Shown here piece after piece: positions 36,269 to 47,337 of a DNA stretch of 64,000 nt. This stretch comes from Ctena decussata (Eukaryota; Mollusca; Bivalvia; Lucinida; Lucinidae). The stretch lies in the NCBI GenBank assembly GCA_963989385.1, contig OZ022513.1, forward strand, positions 17,095,928 through 17,159,927, in the 5' to 3' direction. Under the pieces are notes generated by a model. That model saw nothing but the letters and a program-made list of their open reading frames with translations. It had not been told where the DNA came from and searched no databases. The translations under genes and the position numbers were made by a program. Within the stretch, counting starts at the first letter, position 1; each line of letters begins with the position of its first letter.

Positions 36269-38294
36269 AGCTCACCTGAGCCATAGGCTCAGGGTGAGCT
36301 ATTGTGGTCAGTCAGTGTCCGTCGTCCGTCGTGCATCGTCCGTCGTGCGTCGTCAACAATTTGCTTTAAATGACATCTTCTTTAGAACCACTAGGCCTAG
36401 GACTTTGATATTTGCTATGAAGCATTGTCTAGTAGACTTCTACCAAGTTTGTTCAAACGTTGGCCCCAGGGTCCAAAATGGCCCTGAGAGAGGGGTCTCG
36501 GTTTTGAAATTGAAATATAGTTAAAAATCTTCTTCTCTAGAAGTGCTTGGCTCAGATGCTTTAAATTTGGTATGTAGCATTGCCTAGTGGTCCTCTACCA
36601 AGTTTTTTCAAATGGTGGCCCAAGGTCCAAAATAGCCCTGGGGCAGGGAGTCTCTGATTTGAACCATAGAAATACTAAGAAAATATTAAAAAATCTTCTT
36701 CTTCAGCACTGCAAGGCCCATGTGCTTGAAATTTGGTATGTAGCATCGCCTAGTGGTTTTTTATCAAGTTTGTTCAAACAATGGCCCCAGGGACCAAAAT
36801 GGCCCCGCCCCAGGGGGTCCTGGGTTTGAACCATAGAAATACATAGAAAATATTCAAAAAAAAATCTACTTCAGAACCGTAAGGCTCAGATGCTTGAAAT
36901 TTGTTTTAGGCATTTCCTAATAGTCCTTAACCAAGTTTGTTCAAATGGTGGCCCGAGGGTCCATAATGGCCCTGAAGCAGGAAGACCCACGTTTGACCCA
37001 TAGAAATACAAAGAAATTATTCAATAATCTTCTTCTTCAGAGCCGCAAGGCTCAGATGCTTGGAATTTGTTATGTAGTATTGCCTGGTGATCTTCTACCA
37101 AGTTTGTTCAAATGGAGGCCCCAAGATTTAAAATGGCCCCGGGGCAGGGAGTCCAAGGTTTGAACCAAAGAAATTCAAAGAAAAATATTCAAAAATCTTC
37201 TCAGGACCGCAAGGCTTACTTGCTTGAAAATTGGTATGATGCAATGCCTAGTAGTCTTTTACCAAGTTTGTTCAAATGGTGGCCACAGGGACCAAAATGG
37301 CCTCGCGGCAGGGAGTCCTTGGTTTGAACCATAGAAATACATAGGAAAATGTTCAAAAAATCTTCTTCAGAACCACTTGGCGCAGATGCTTGAAATTCGG
37401 TAGTAGCATTGCCTAGTGGTCTTTTACTAAGTTTGTTCAAATGATGACCCCAGGGTCTAAACTGGCCCCGCCGAAGGTGGTCCGTGGTTTGTCCAAAGAA
37501 ATACATAGAAAATATTCAAAAAATCTTCTTCTTTAGAACCACTTGGCTCAGATGCTTGAAAGTTAGTATGTAGCATAGCCTTATAGTCCTTTATCATGTT
37601 TGTTCAATTGATGGCCCAAGGGACCAAATTGGCCCAGCGGCAGGGTGTCCTGAGAAAAACATAGAAAAATATTCAAAATTATTTTTCTTCAGAACCACTT
37701 GGCTCAGAAGCTTGCAATTTTGTGTGATGTATTTCTTCCTGATGGACTCCTACAAAATTTTTGTAAAAAGTTGCCTCGGGATCCAAAATATCCCTGGGGT
37801 GGGGAGTCTTGGGTTCGAAATTAAAATGTACTTAAACATTTACTTCTCCTGAACCCCCCAGTGCAGATGCTTGAAATCTGGTATGATGCATTGCCAGGTG
37901 GTCCTTTACCAAGAATGTTCAAATGATGATGCCAGGGTCAAAAAAATGGCCCGCCCAATGGGTCAAGGGTTTGAACCATAGAAATACATAGAAAAATATT
38001 CAGAAATCTTCTTCTTTGGAACCACTTGGTACAGATGCTTGAAATTTAATATGTACCTTTGCTAGTGGTCCTTTTCCAAGATGTTTCAAATGATGGCCCC
38101 GGGGTCCAAAATGGCCCCTCCCCAGGGGTCCAGGGTTTGAACCATAGCAATACATAGAAAAGTATTCAAACATCTTCTTCTTCAGAACCATTTGGAAATG
38201 GTTGCAAACTATCAGGTTTGTTCAAATGATGACCCTAGTTTGACCTTGAATCATTTTACTCAGGTGAGCGATTCAGGACCTCTTGACCCTCTTG
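36269..38294 (+). mobile_element. Composite tandem-repeat element 2 in gene B last intron
   Basis: 5' hairpin AGCTCACCTGAGCC ATA GGCTCAGGGTGAGCT, then GTCCGTCGTCCGTCG, then about twelve units of 150-170 bp (AGCTTCTTCTTCAGAACCxC-like start, GCTCAGATGCTTGAAAT, CCAAGTTTGTTCAAATG, GGxCCAAAATGGCCC). Closes with ACTCAGGTGAGCGATTC, which mirrors the 5' stem, and CTCTTG. Resembles bivalve pearl/Helitron-like non-autonomous elements. Confidence 0.85.
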
Positions 38295-38342
38295 TCTCCT
38301 TAAAATTTTCTTATAAGGGACGATAAATAGAAAACCACGTAT

Positions 38343-38461
38343 GTATCTTTAGATATCAAGTTTATCAGGCTCGACCAGAAACACGTCGGACTGGCTTGGC
38401 AAGCCTCACCATTCATACGCTGTTTCTGGTCTAGCCCGATAAAGCTCATATCAAAAGATAC
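38343..38461. repeat. Inverted-repeat element just before gene B last exon
   Basis: GTATCTTTAGATATCAAGTT and the CTCATATCAAAAGATAC end pair; inner GACCAGAAACA pairs with TGTTTCTGGTC. Ends 61 bp before the exon. Confidence 0.75.
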
Positions 38462-38522
38462 TAACATGGTATCCTCTATTTATTCGACCCAGCAACTAAT
38501 ACATGCATTTATACACTTCCAG

Positions 38523-38770
38523 GCAACTCTTTGAAATCTCATAATGGGCAAATGTTTACCACATTTGATAATGATAATGATCAGGCAGGCTATAACTGCG
38601 CAGATCAATATACAGGGGGATGGTGGTTTATGTCCTGCAAATACGCCCACCTTAACGGTCGTTATCTGTCGACAAATCCTACTGCATATGATGACGGCAT
38701 TCAGTGGAACGACTGGAGAGGAGACAGATACTCACTAAAGAGCGCTGAAATGAAAATAAGAAGGTTGTAA
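38523..38770 (+). CDS. Gene B, last FReD exon
   Basis: Starts after TTCCAG. It encodes NSLKSHNGQMFTTFDNDND, NCADQYTGGWWFMSC, the KYAHLNG loop and TEMKIRRL, then TAA. It has the calcium-site aspartates and the last Cys pair. The preceding 4.1-kb intron holds the composite repeat element at 36.3-38.3 kb. Confidence 0.9.
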
Positions 38771-39523
38771 AATTCATAAGGAAATTGTAACCTCATTCTT
38801 ATAACGATATAAGTATATTTGTTTGTGATGGATCTAATACCTATCATCGATGTGCTATTACACAAAGACATTGTTTGATCACGGTCGACTGAACTTAACA
38901 CAGCTAAACAAAATGGGTCTGAGAACTCACAATAAGCGGATGGACGCTTTTAGTGCTATGGCGTTACGACTGATGGGTAAACTAGATAATTAAGACATTT
39001 TGTTTTACATCGTCCTATGGAACTTTCTGGTATTAGGTATAATTTTAATTCTGTGTATCCCGTAAAGCTTTGCATGCCGTTTAAATGAATGTACACGCCA
39101 TCTACCTTAAGAATATGTTAAATTATCTCATTCCCGAATTTACCTTTAACATAATTGGTTAACCATTTTTGATAGTGCTGCCTATACTGTGATCCTCTTT
39201 ATCTCGAACACGGCTGTGTCAGGGTTCTCTTATATCAAAGATTATAGTTTGGATATATTTCTTATTTTCCTTTCAACTCCTGGCGGCTCAAATGACAGGT
39301 ATCTCTACGTATTTTTTCTGGGAAAATACTGTGAGATATCAGTAGCTTGAGGTGATCTTCGACTTTGAGATATCAAGAGCTGACTGTGCATAAACTACAC
39401 TTGTTTATTTCATGGCAAAGTAACTTAGAAAGCATGGATATTTGTGCTCAATATTTGGAAGCTCAGTACATAGGAGGGCACAAGATAACTATTTTCAATA
39501 ATTATCAATGTAATGTAAAAGGT

Positions 39524-39590
39524 CAATGATCAGGAACTGATATGATCAAATTCACATTTGGCACTAGACACCAAACAGAAAGCTATAACA
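39524..39590 (-). repeat. Dispersed repeat with CAGGAACTGATATGAT
   Basis: See 32834; same family, more diverged. Confidence 0.3.
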
Positions 39591-40175
39591 TGAGCTAACA
39601 AAACAATGTTGGCAGCAGTCATTCGAAGTTTATAAACTAAGCCTCCATAAAATTAGTAGATTCCTAAATTGCCAAGTTTAGCATATATTCTGTAGCATTC
39701 TACACACCATGCGTAATCTTAAGTAGTAGTTCTGATGTTCGACGTCCTTGTATGAACTGTAGCTCGCTACCGAGTTTTTCAGCTCCTTAAGCTTGTTGTT
39801 GTATATGTCACATTAATTCAATAATGCTTGTGTTTAGTGTCTGCATGGACATATGAATACGCCATTGTGTGGGTATTCTTTCGCTTTTATACCTCATTTA
39901 CCATTTGCTTTAACTATTCTGTACTGCCACTACACATTTATGCCATGTTATGCATTCAGCAACAATTTATATCCCTAAAAGAAATTAAATGAGCAACAAT
40001 AACGAACCAGTACAATCACATCTCACACTCACAACACATCAATAACACCAACGACAGCAGTTGTGAGACCTTAAATAAGATGTCGACACGAGCAGTTCTT
40101 TGACAAGTGGGTAGCAAAAACGATAGTCTTGACGAAACAACACGCATGATTTGTATTCACAAACAGTTAGTGAGA

Positions 40176-40250
40176 CAATGCCAATGAGCAGGAACTGATA
40201 CAATGAAATTCCGCATTATACTTATAATAACAAACGGGAAATAGTTCATT
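40176..40250 (-). repeat. Dispersed repeat with CAGGAACTGATACAAT
   Basis: See 32834; shares AACAAACGGGAAATAG with AAACGGGATATAG of that copy. Confidence 0.35.
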
Positions 40251-40343
40251 GAAGCAAAGATAATAGAAAAAAGGTAAGACGAAAATGAACAACGCTTTCC
40301 CAGGTAAAATGGTCATGAAGCTTGTCTAAATCCAACACAAATA

Positions 40344-42506
40344 CCGTAATCGCCCCATTTACCGCACATGCCCCTATAACCGCACACCAAGGCCATTTCC
40401 GGGAAAAAAATCACAAGCGCACACTGCTTTTTCCTTTTGAAACTCACAAAAACGCATCAAGTTCAACTTACCATTACTGTTTCAACAGCGACAGTGTTTT
40501 CAGTTTTGTTTTCCCGACGCAATGTGCAAAGAGAGCAACTCTATCGGTCTAAATGTCAATCGGGCATCCTCGCCGTTATTTACGGAGTTGGCTGAAGTGT
40601 TATGATCACAGTATCCGAACTACATGTACAATCTCTTCCGGTTTTCATAGCGTTGAATCGAGAGTACAAACATTCGCTTATAACCAGTAGTCGGAAATCA
40701 TTATGTTTTGAGATTTTATCCGGAATCTGCTGCGTCATTTATAGCTATTCAGCTTCGAAAATGTAAAGAGGTAAGTTTAATATAATTTGCTCTTCGGTCT
40801 TTTACTTTATTACCCTGTACAATTTCGTGTATGGGTGGGTAGTAATTGGTACAGTATTCAAATCGCCCTTGGCATGATTCTTAAACCATTTTGAGCATTT
40901 TCTTACATGTTTTATAAAAAATCTTTAGAATAAACGGAAGGCGTTATCAATCTACAGTTTGTTAGTTTTGATAAAAGAATGATAGCTAAGTTTTGCACGA
41001 CACAATCTCGTGTTAAATTAAGCTGGAAAAAAATCTGCGACGGCAAGGAGTTTTTCATTGTACAGGGTAATAAAGTAAAAGACCGAAGAGAAAATTATAT
41101 TAAACTTACCTCTTTACATTTTCGAAGCTGAATAACTATAAATGACGCAGTAGATTCCGGATAAAAACTCAAAACATAATGATTTCCGGCTACTGGTTAT
41201 AAGCGAATTTTGTACTCTCGATTCAACGCTATGAAAACCGGAAGAGAGGGTACAGTGCGTTCGGATACTGTGATGATGTGTACGAGTGTGAACAGCTTAC
41301 ACATCTGCGCCGTCTGATTAGCGTATTCTCTGTCTGCATCAACAATTGGGAATGTACATGTTGATCCGAGAACGATCGACCTTACGAAGTTATGAGGTTG
41401 CGAGGGTGCGCAGGCTGAACAGAGTCTTTGCCTTTCGTACATGCGAAAAGGCGCCGTTTCTCAGAGCAATTCTTGTCGTGTTTACCGATAATGTGCACGT
41501 GCACCAAAGTGCGTTTGGGAAAGATACATGAACGACAGATGAGAAACCCGGGTTGCAAAAGAAATAAATTGTCATAACGACAAACTCTTGTTTCCTGACA
41601 AAATCAGTATGAATACATGCGCAAACTGAACGAAGCGACCAGCCTGCGCATATGCATGGTCTGTGCATTTAAACAAAGTTCGCGGTAGCCATAGGATGGG
41701 TTTATCATTGGCATAGCTGGCCCGTGGGCCTCAAAAGGGCCTTAGGATACATCCAATCAGCAAACACCCGTATCATACAGTTGACCAGTCTAACAAATCT
41801 CCAGGATTCGCCGATAGTTTGCAAAATAATTGTTTGAAGATGCGCAGACTGGTCTATAGCTTTGCTGTTAGCACATGTAATACGGTACCTTTCTCATGAC
41901 ACATTGCCAATATTTTTGCACCCTTGGACGTAATATAGGACAGACAGAAATAAGAGATCAAAAGGACCGCATCTTCCAGAATTAGAATGTGTGTGTTATT
42001 AATAGAAGCCCGTGAATTTAAAGCAGACCCCTTGCGGTGAATGACTAGCCAGAGCACTGACAAACTTACCTGACGTGTTTAATAAGCAATCACATATTAG
42101 GTCATCGTAAATGTGTTGAAATACTTCCTTTCTTTCGGAATAGTTATTTGGAACATTGAAGAAGGATGAAGAGAATGAAATACATGCATAATGAGGACAT
42201 ATTTAATACTGAGGGGTATGAGATATAATTTGCGACTTGACATGAGATTGTTTTTCTCCCGGAAATTGGCAATTCAAATAGTTCGAACACTAAATATTTT
42301 CATGACACTCCGAACATCCCGATTAACTGTTCAAACTAAATGAGAATTTACCGTATCGATTTTCCTTAACATCTTTAGAGTAGACAATGGCCGTTTGTTG
42401 TTTTTTCGTTCTGAGCGTGCGGTTATTAGAAACTTTTTTAACCACACCTTTTTGTTGCAATTTTGAAAAAGTTAAGCGCACCGTGCGGTAAATGGGGCGA
42501 TTACGG
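40344..42506. mobile_element. TA-flanked TIR element, 2.16 kb (pogo-like, non-autonomous)
   Basis: Exact inverted ends CCGTAATCGCCCCATTTACC ... GGTAAATGGGGCGATTACGG (pairing also extends inward through GCAC), flanked by TA. No transposase frame of useful length. Contains the inverted repeat 40603-40822/41058-41274. The 5' CCGTAAT resembles the CCGTATAAT end of the element at 17029. Confidence 0.85.
40603..41274. repeat. Internal 218-bp inverted repeat
   Basis: Arms 40603-40822 and 41058-41274, about 90% paired (for example GATAAAGTAAAAGACCGAAG-type text mirrored), with a ~235-bp spacer. Confidence 0.85.
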
Positions 42507-43329
42507 TATATTGGGCATGGGAATCATCTATTATATATAGATGTTACCTGCTTTTTGTTTTTATATACTTTCTTAAGGCTGTTGGAGACTAAATAAAAAT
42601 ATTTGCGGGGCATTCAAACGTTATATCAGCAAAGGGCTATAAAACATTTCGATAAGAAAAAAATAATTTTCACCGTTTTGTTTTCCTTAAAAATGGTGTG
42701 TTTCTACATACTTTCTCCTACATTTTCCATTTACATTCATATCTGTAGCACATAAATGCACTTTCACTTCTGCAACTCATATAATCTATAGTATAGAATA
42801 TTTAAAACCAAATGATGAAGAATGTTTTTCAGTTATCTGATAATAAGTATTTTTTACATTTTTTTTAAAATTGCAAGAAAATTGAATTTCATGAAAAAAA
42901 TCATGAAAACTATATTTTTTTCGATTTGGCATGCTTGTGCATATTATTTCAGTAAAAGGTACATTGTTGTTACAGAAGAAGACAAAAAAATCCACCGTTT
43001 CGTTTCCAGGCAAAACAATGTTAAAGTTAAAAAACATCCCAAAATCTGAGAAACTGCCATAAGTAATGTTGCAGTTAACTCCCTTGAATAGCTGATTTGT
43101 TAGTTGTTTTGGATTTAACGACTGTATAATAAGTTCAGTCTATATCGAACCGTCACCAAGATAGAGCCAAAAAAGAGAAGAAAAATAAAGTGATGGATCA
43201 AGGATACAGGACACCAAACATCCTCCCATAGAAAGACAGTCCCATTCTCACCTGCTGCAAGCACAGCCGGTTCTTGCCCAACAATTTATTTTCATGTTAT
43301 TCCGGTTCTACCACAGAGTAACGCCTACA
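42507..43329. other. No gene recognised
   Basis: AT-rich; open frames on both strands are Lys/Phe-rich with no domain. Confidence 0.45.
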
Positions 43330-43410
43330 AAGCTGCGCAGATGGAATGACAACTGTGTACACCCTGATCAGGCTAGTTTCTGAGGAGCAGTCTGATCTCG
43401 GTTTCTACTG
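43330..43410. repeat. Dispersed repeat fragment
   Basis: ACCCTGATCAGGCT and GAGGAGCAGTCTGATCT recur at 62870-62955. Confidence 0.4.
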
Positions 43411-43547
43411 TTTTACAGATCTATCTGCCCGAAAACTTAGGATCTTTACGGTAGATATGGTAATATACCTGTACAACTTCATAGTTGGCCGATTTCATCA
43501 TGAACAATAAGTTTGTTTTGTTTTAACAAATAAAACAACAAGCGTCA

Positions 43548-44741
43548 TTGAATATTCATCTACCTTCACATGTACTCAGCATATACAGCTTTAAGAGAGA
43601 TGGGCTTCGCAGGCTAAATTTTGTCCCAGAAACACCATATGGACAGTCTGTTCAATGGAACTGTAATACCGGATCGGTCGCAGAATGGCTTAACAAAAAA
43701 CACGCCTACTGTTGGATACCAATACATTAGTGATAAATACGCGATAGCTTTGACATAGTTCGAGAAAATTGGTGTAAGGGAGTATATCTCGACATGTATA
43801 GGAACAGGTAATATAAGAACTCTGAGGCCAGCTGGGAAACTTTAACGGTTGTAGCATGCAATAGATAGGTACCAACGGAACAAAATGGACCTTTGATATG
43901 CACTGGAACAACTTTTGTAAGAAGAAAACAGCTGACAGACACGAGGTTTCCTGCAGTGGAGAGAATGGCGCACATAGGTATGGGATCGAATTTCTGATGC
44001 AAAAATACATGGTAGATGCTGTCTTGGGTTGCCGACCAGCCTCCAATAGACTTATCTCACTCCGGTTGAAATCTGCTCCATCAGATTCACCATCATACAG
44101 GTTCATACACTATAAAGAAATTTGATTACAACGAGTTCCACAAATTCTACCGGCAACTTCAGGAAATCGTAGACCATTTACCTATCAGTAAAAAGAAGGA
44201 TATTCTTAGACTGTTGAACCGGAGTTTGACTGGTAAATGTGGGAAGAATGCACAGGCAGACTGGGCAGACGAATGTGGATGCCACTGTCATGACAAGACA
44301 AACAAAAGAACTCACAGACTTCTAGAATTCGCATATCTAACAACCTAGTACTGACTAAGACCCTTGGCCCAGGCAAACCATCCAGAGGATGGACTTGACA
44401 CAGCTCAGGCAAGAAGCATAAAAGCTAGACTGACCACATCTGGGGCCGTATTCATAAAATGACTTAAGTCGTTGCTATGCTGTTGCTAAGGCTGCATAGC
44501 TATAAAGGAGTTTCCCTACAACTATGAAATTTGGTCTGGAGGAACAGTCTTTGTAAGACTGTTCCTTCAGAGCCAATTTCATAGTTATAGGGTATCTCCT
44601 TCAAAGAAATTTAGCCTTAGCAACAGCGTAGCAACCACTTAAGTCGTTTTATGAATACGGCCCCTGGACGAGAAAGCGGTTCCTATCAACAGTCAACATC
44701 CACAGGTTAAGGAGATTCCTTTGGGCAGACAAAGGATGTAT
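43548..44741 (+). pseudogene. Fossil LINE endonuclease (AP type)
   Basis: In-order fragments over several frames: HRYGIEFLMQKYMVDAVLGC with ASNRLISLRL, FHKFYRQLQEIVDHLP, KKDIL, KCGKNAQADWADECG, then THRLLEFAYL, LVLTKTLGPGKPSRGWT, and past an inserted MITE TRKRFLSTVNIHR. This is the endonuclease region of a non-LTR element, probably the same family as the RT fossil at 14.75 kb. The conserved GDWN/GDFN catalytic region is eroded. Confidence 0.75.
44442..44664. mobile_element. Foldback MITE inserted in the LINE fossil
   Basis: 223 bp with long arms: GGGGCCGTATTCATAAAA at the left and TTTTATGAATACGGCCCC at the right, continuing through GCTATGCTGTTGCTAAGGCT and its complement. Removing it restores CATCTGGACGAG, an uninterrupted LINE codon run (HIWTRKRF), so the insertion point is exact to 1-3 bp. 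Confidence 0.85.
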
Positions 44742-47279
44742 TGTTACATTAAGTAACGATACACATGTTATCAAGTAGAAGTTTGCAGCGGATACATAAT
44801 ATATTTGTACTCTGCTGAGTTTAAGAAGATGAAATCAAATTTGACTGTTGCACAGACAAATAAATACTCTTTCTTGCAGAAATGAGAATCTGAGCATTTT
44901 ACTTCTACAGTCAAGATGGAAACAAACAATGTTTCATGTATAGGAACTTTTTTGAGTCAGTATAAATTTTATCTATGCAGCTACTATGCTTATAACGTAT
45001 TTCAGCAGTTGGTTTTGCGCTGAAAAAGAAAAAAAAAAGAAACAAGAAAAATATTTAGAATCTAGCGCAGGTTCTTATTCCTAGATTTCAAAGAGGAACT
45101 TACGCACGTATTTTTCTAGTAGAAGAGTACTTATTTATAAAAGTAAATGAAAACAAATCCCCCCCCGCCAAAAATAAAAGAAAAAAAGACAACAGTAAAG
45201 TATAAACAAAACGCACATATTTGGCAGCTTTCAATCTTAGTCCTGTGTTGATATTTAACACACAAGTTTAAATGAGCGATTGACGTTATTCATATTCGGC
45301 TTGCTAATTTATTTTAAGTAGGGCTCAAGAAAATGACATGTTTTCCCAAGAAAGACTATTACCCTGCAAGTTCATTTAACATTGACAAAAAAGCACATGT
45401 AAGATAAGGAACAGTCACGTCTAGAGAAGCACTTGAAACATAAAATTGTGGTCCCACAGAAATTTGAAAAGTAAAGTCTCGATAAAAACTGCTCAATGTA
45501 TAAACTAGTCATGATTTCAGAGAATTCTAACTGACTATAAAGTGCGCCAATGGCATCCAGATAGAAATCAACATGAGAGACAGAACTGGATAACGTTAAC
45601 TTGACAATTTTCATGTACTTGGAGCCATTGCCTTATATGATGCCTCCAAACCAGAGGCTTTCTTAAGGATTTCACAAGACTCAACAGCCATTCCAGAACT
45701 GAAGCCAGTTCGGGAAGATAACAACATATCATTTAGTTCTAGGGAGAGACTTATGCACTCCTTTGCAATAAACATATTTCGATTCTTTCCCAAATCGTAT
45801 ACGTAGACAAAAATTAGTTAAAGACCTAAATTTTAGATGATATGCTGTCGAAGGGTCTGAATACCACGCACAAAGAACATCTAACTAACTAGTAATAATA
45901 ATTATGCTGTCGAAGGGTCTGAATACCACGCACAAAGAACATTTAACTAACCAGTTAGTTACATGTAGCAAAAAGGTCCAAGCAGTCATTATAGAACTTG
46001 GCGACCCCTTTTGATTTTTTTGAGTTCTAAATAAATATAAGGTGGTTTGGCCAAATTTCAAACTCATAAGTGTAACAAAAATGAAGTTAACATGGCACAG
46101 TGAGAAAAAAGAAGAAGATATAGACAAGACGAGAAATGGGGGCACAATTTAAAAAACGGAAACATGATGGTCTTTGCGTGCTCAGCAACGCCAGCCGAAA
46201 ACAGGATTATGTGGAGAAATAAATTTGCTAAGTCGTCTGTGGTTTACAAACGACCTTGTGAGATTACGGACAAAAACGGATTAGACTAGGCTCGCTTGTT
46301 TGTGTTTGGTGAATATCACGGTTTGAATCTCATGAGAGATGTTTATTCGCCGTTTACTGAATGTTTGCCTTCTGTGTCTGGAAACAGTTTTTTCTTTTTT
46401 CTCTTAACACGCGCTTTTACCATCTCTCTTGCTTCCTAGGTATACCCCGCCATGTATATAGCAAGATCTGTCTAAATTATCATTTGTGTAAATATGTCTC
46501 TTAATGGATAAAACAAAATAGAAAAAGGATAAAGGCAAAAGTAACATTTCGATAAAAAAAATAAATGAGTGACATGCAGTTTAAACATTGAGTTTTTTTA
46601 TTGTTCCTATACTCTACTTTAAAGCATGTCTTCCGAAAGCTACAAGTAGTCCTAAAGTAAGCTACTGTTTTTGCAACTTTTGAGCTTAACAATTTAGTTG
46701 ATATATGGGTATAACATATAGTTATTTTGAAAACGTAAACATGAAAATATGTCTGACATAATTACATACTATCAAGGACCAATGTTTACCCATTTCAACA
46801 ATGATTCAAAAGCAAAGAGATGCATTATAAACGTAACAAACTAAGTCACGACCGAGCAGTTTAGAATTATTCCCAGATATGGAGCAGCAGATTTCAGTTT
46901 CTGTCGTTTGGTATATTTTCATGTGCCTCAAAACACAGGGGTAAACACTAAGACAAGAAACTCGTCGAGCAAACGCAGGTTACCTGCGGACACGTAGACC
47001 AGCGTTAGAGACTGCAATTCGGCAATATAAGAAATAAATGGCGTTTTACGCGTTATCCAGAAAGAAAATATTGTAGAGTCCAAAAACACAAATGCTTGAT
47101 TTGAATTGCCTTCGAATGTTGGCAGTTATTTAAGCAGTTTTGGATTTGAAACGCGCTGGTCGCACATGCCCAAAGGCACTTTTTAAAGTAACTAACCATA
47201 CTTTTTCAGAGACCTTGAATAAGATGAATATTTAAGAGGCGTTTGGGTATGTTTGTTTTGTTTGTACACATACGACAAA
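44742..47279. other. Gene C upstream region
   Basis: Contains the 62-bp duplication at 45841 and no other recognised element. ATTTAAG at 47230 is a weak TATA-like match 50 bp before the gene C ATG. Confidence 0.4.
45841..45955 (+). repeat. 62-bp tandem duplication
   Basis: TATGCTGTCGAAGGGTCTGA starts both copies (45841, 45903); nearly identical over the copy. Confidence 0.95.
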
Positions 47280-47337
47280 ATGGAAATCTGGTGTTTCCTA
47301 CCTTTGCTTATCTCCTCCGGATATTACCCAGTACTCG
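47280..47337 (+). CDS. Gene C leader (signal peptide) exon
   Basis: 58 nt. The ATG is preceded by ACAAA and the exon ends before GTAATG in phase 1. It encodes a short hydrophobic core (WCFLPLLI) and SGYYPVLG. Same phase and same last residues as the gene B leader at 29653. Confidence 0.75.

Larger units (their letters stand above)
29653..38770 (+). pseudogene. FReD lectin gene B (splice donor lost)
   Basis: Five exons: leader 29653-29707, then 31237-31394, 33748-33844, 34279-34446 and 38523-38770. If spliced like gene C they give about 241 aa: a leader ending SGYYPILG, the GCFSDCCYDRIFDC motif and a whole FReD with DNDND and TEMKIRRL. Reading frames are open throughout. The problem is the donor after the 97-nt exon. 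Where A has GTAGAT and C has GTAAAG, B reads GAAAGT, as if one T were deleted. The next GT, 4 nt on, would shift the frame, and read-through stops at 33892. It is therefore probably non-functional, unless the base is an assembly error or another isoform is used. Confidence 0.65.
38771..40343. other. Gene B 3' flank
   Basis: No AATAAA close to the stop. Contains two short dispersed repeats (39524, 40176) and otherwise nothing recognised. Confidence 0.45.

Noticed and set aside
36258..37506. Several open frames of 70-96 codons with similar peptides
   Set aside because: Frames through tandem units of composite element 2; similarity reflects the DNA repeat.
43690..44106. 138-codon minus-strand frame
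   Set aside because: Antisense of the LINE endonuclease fossil.
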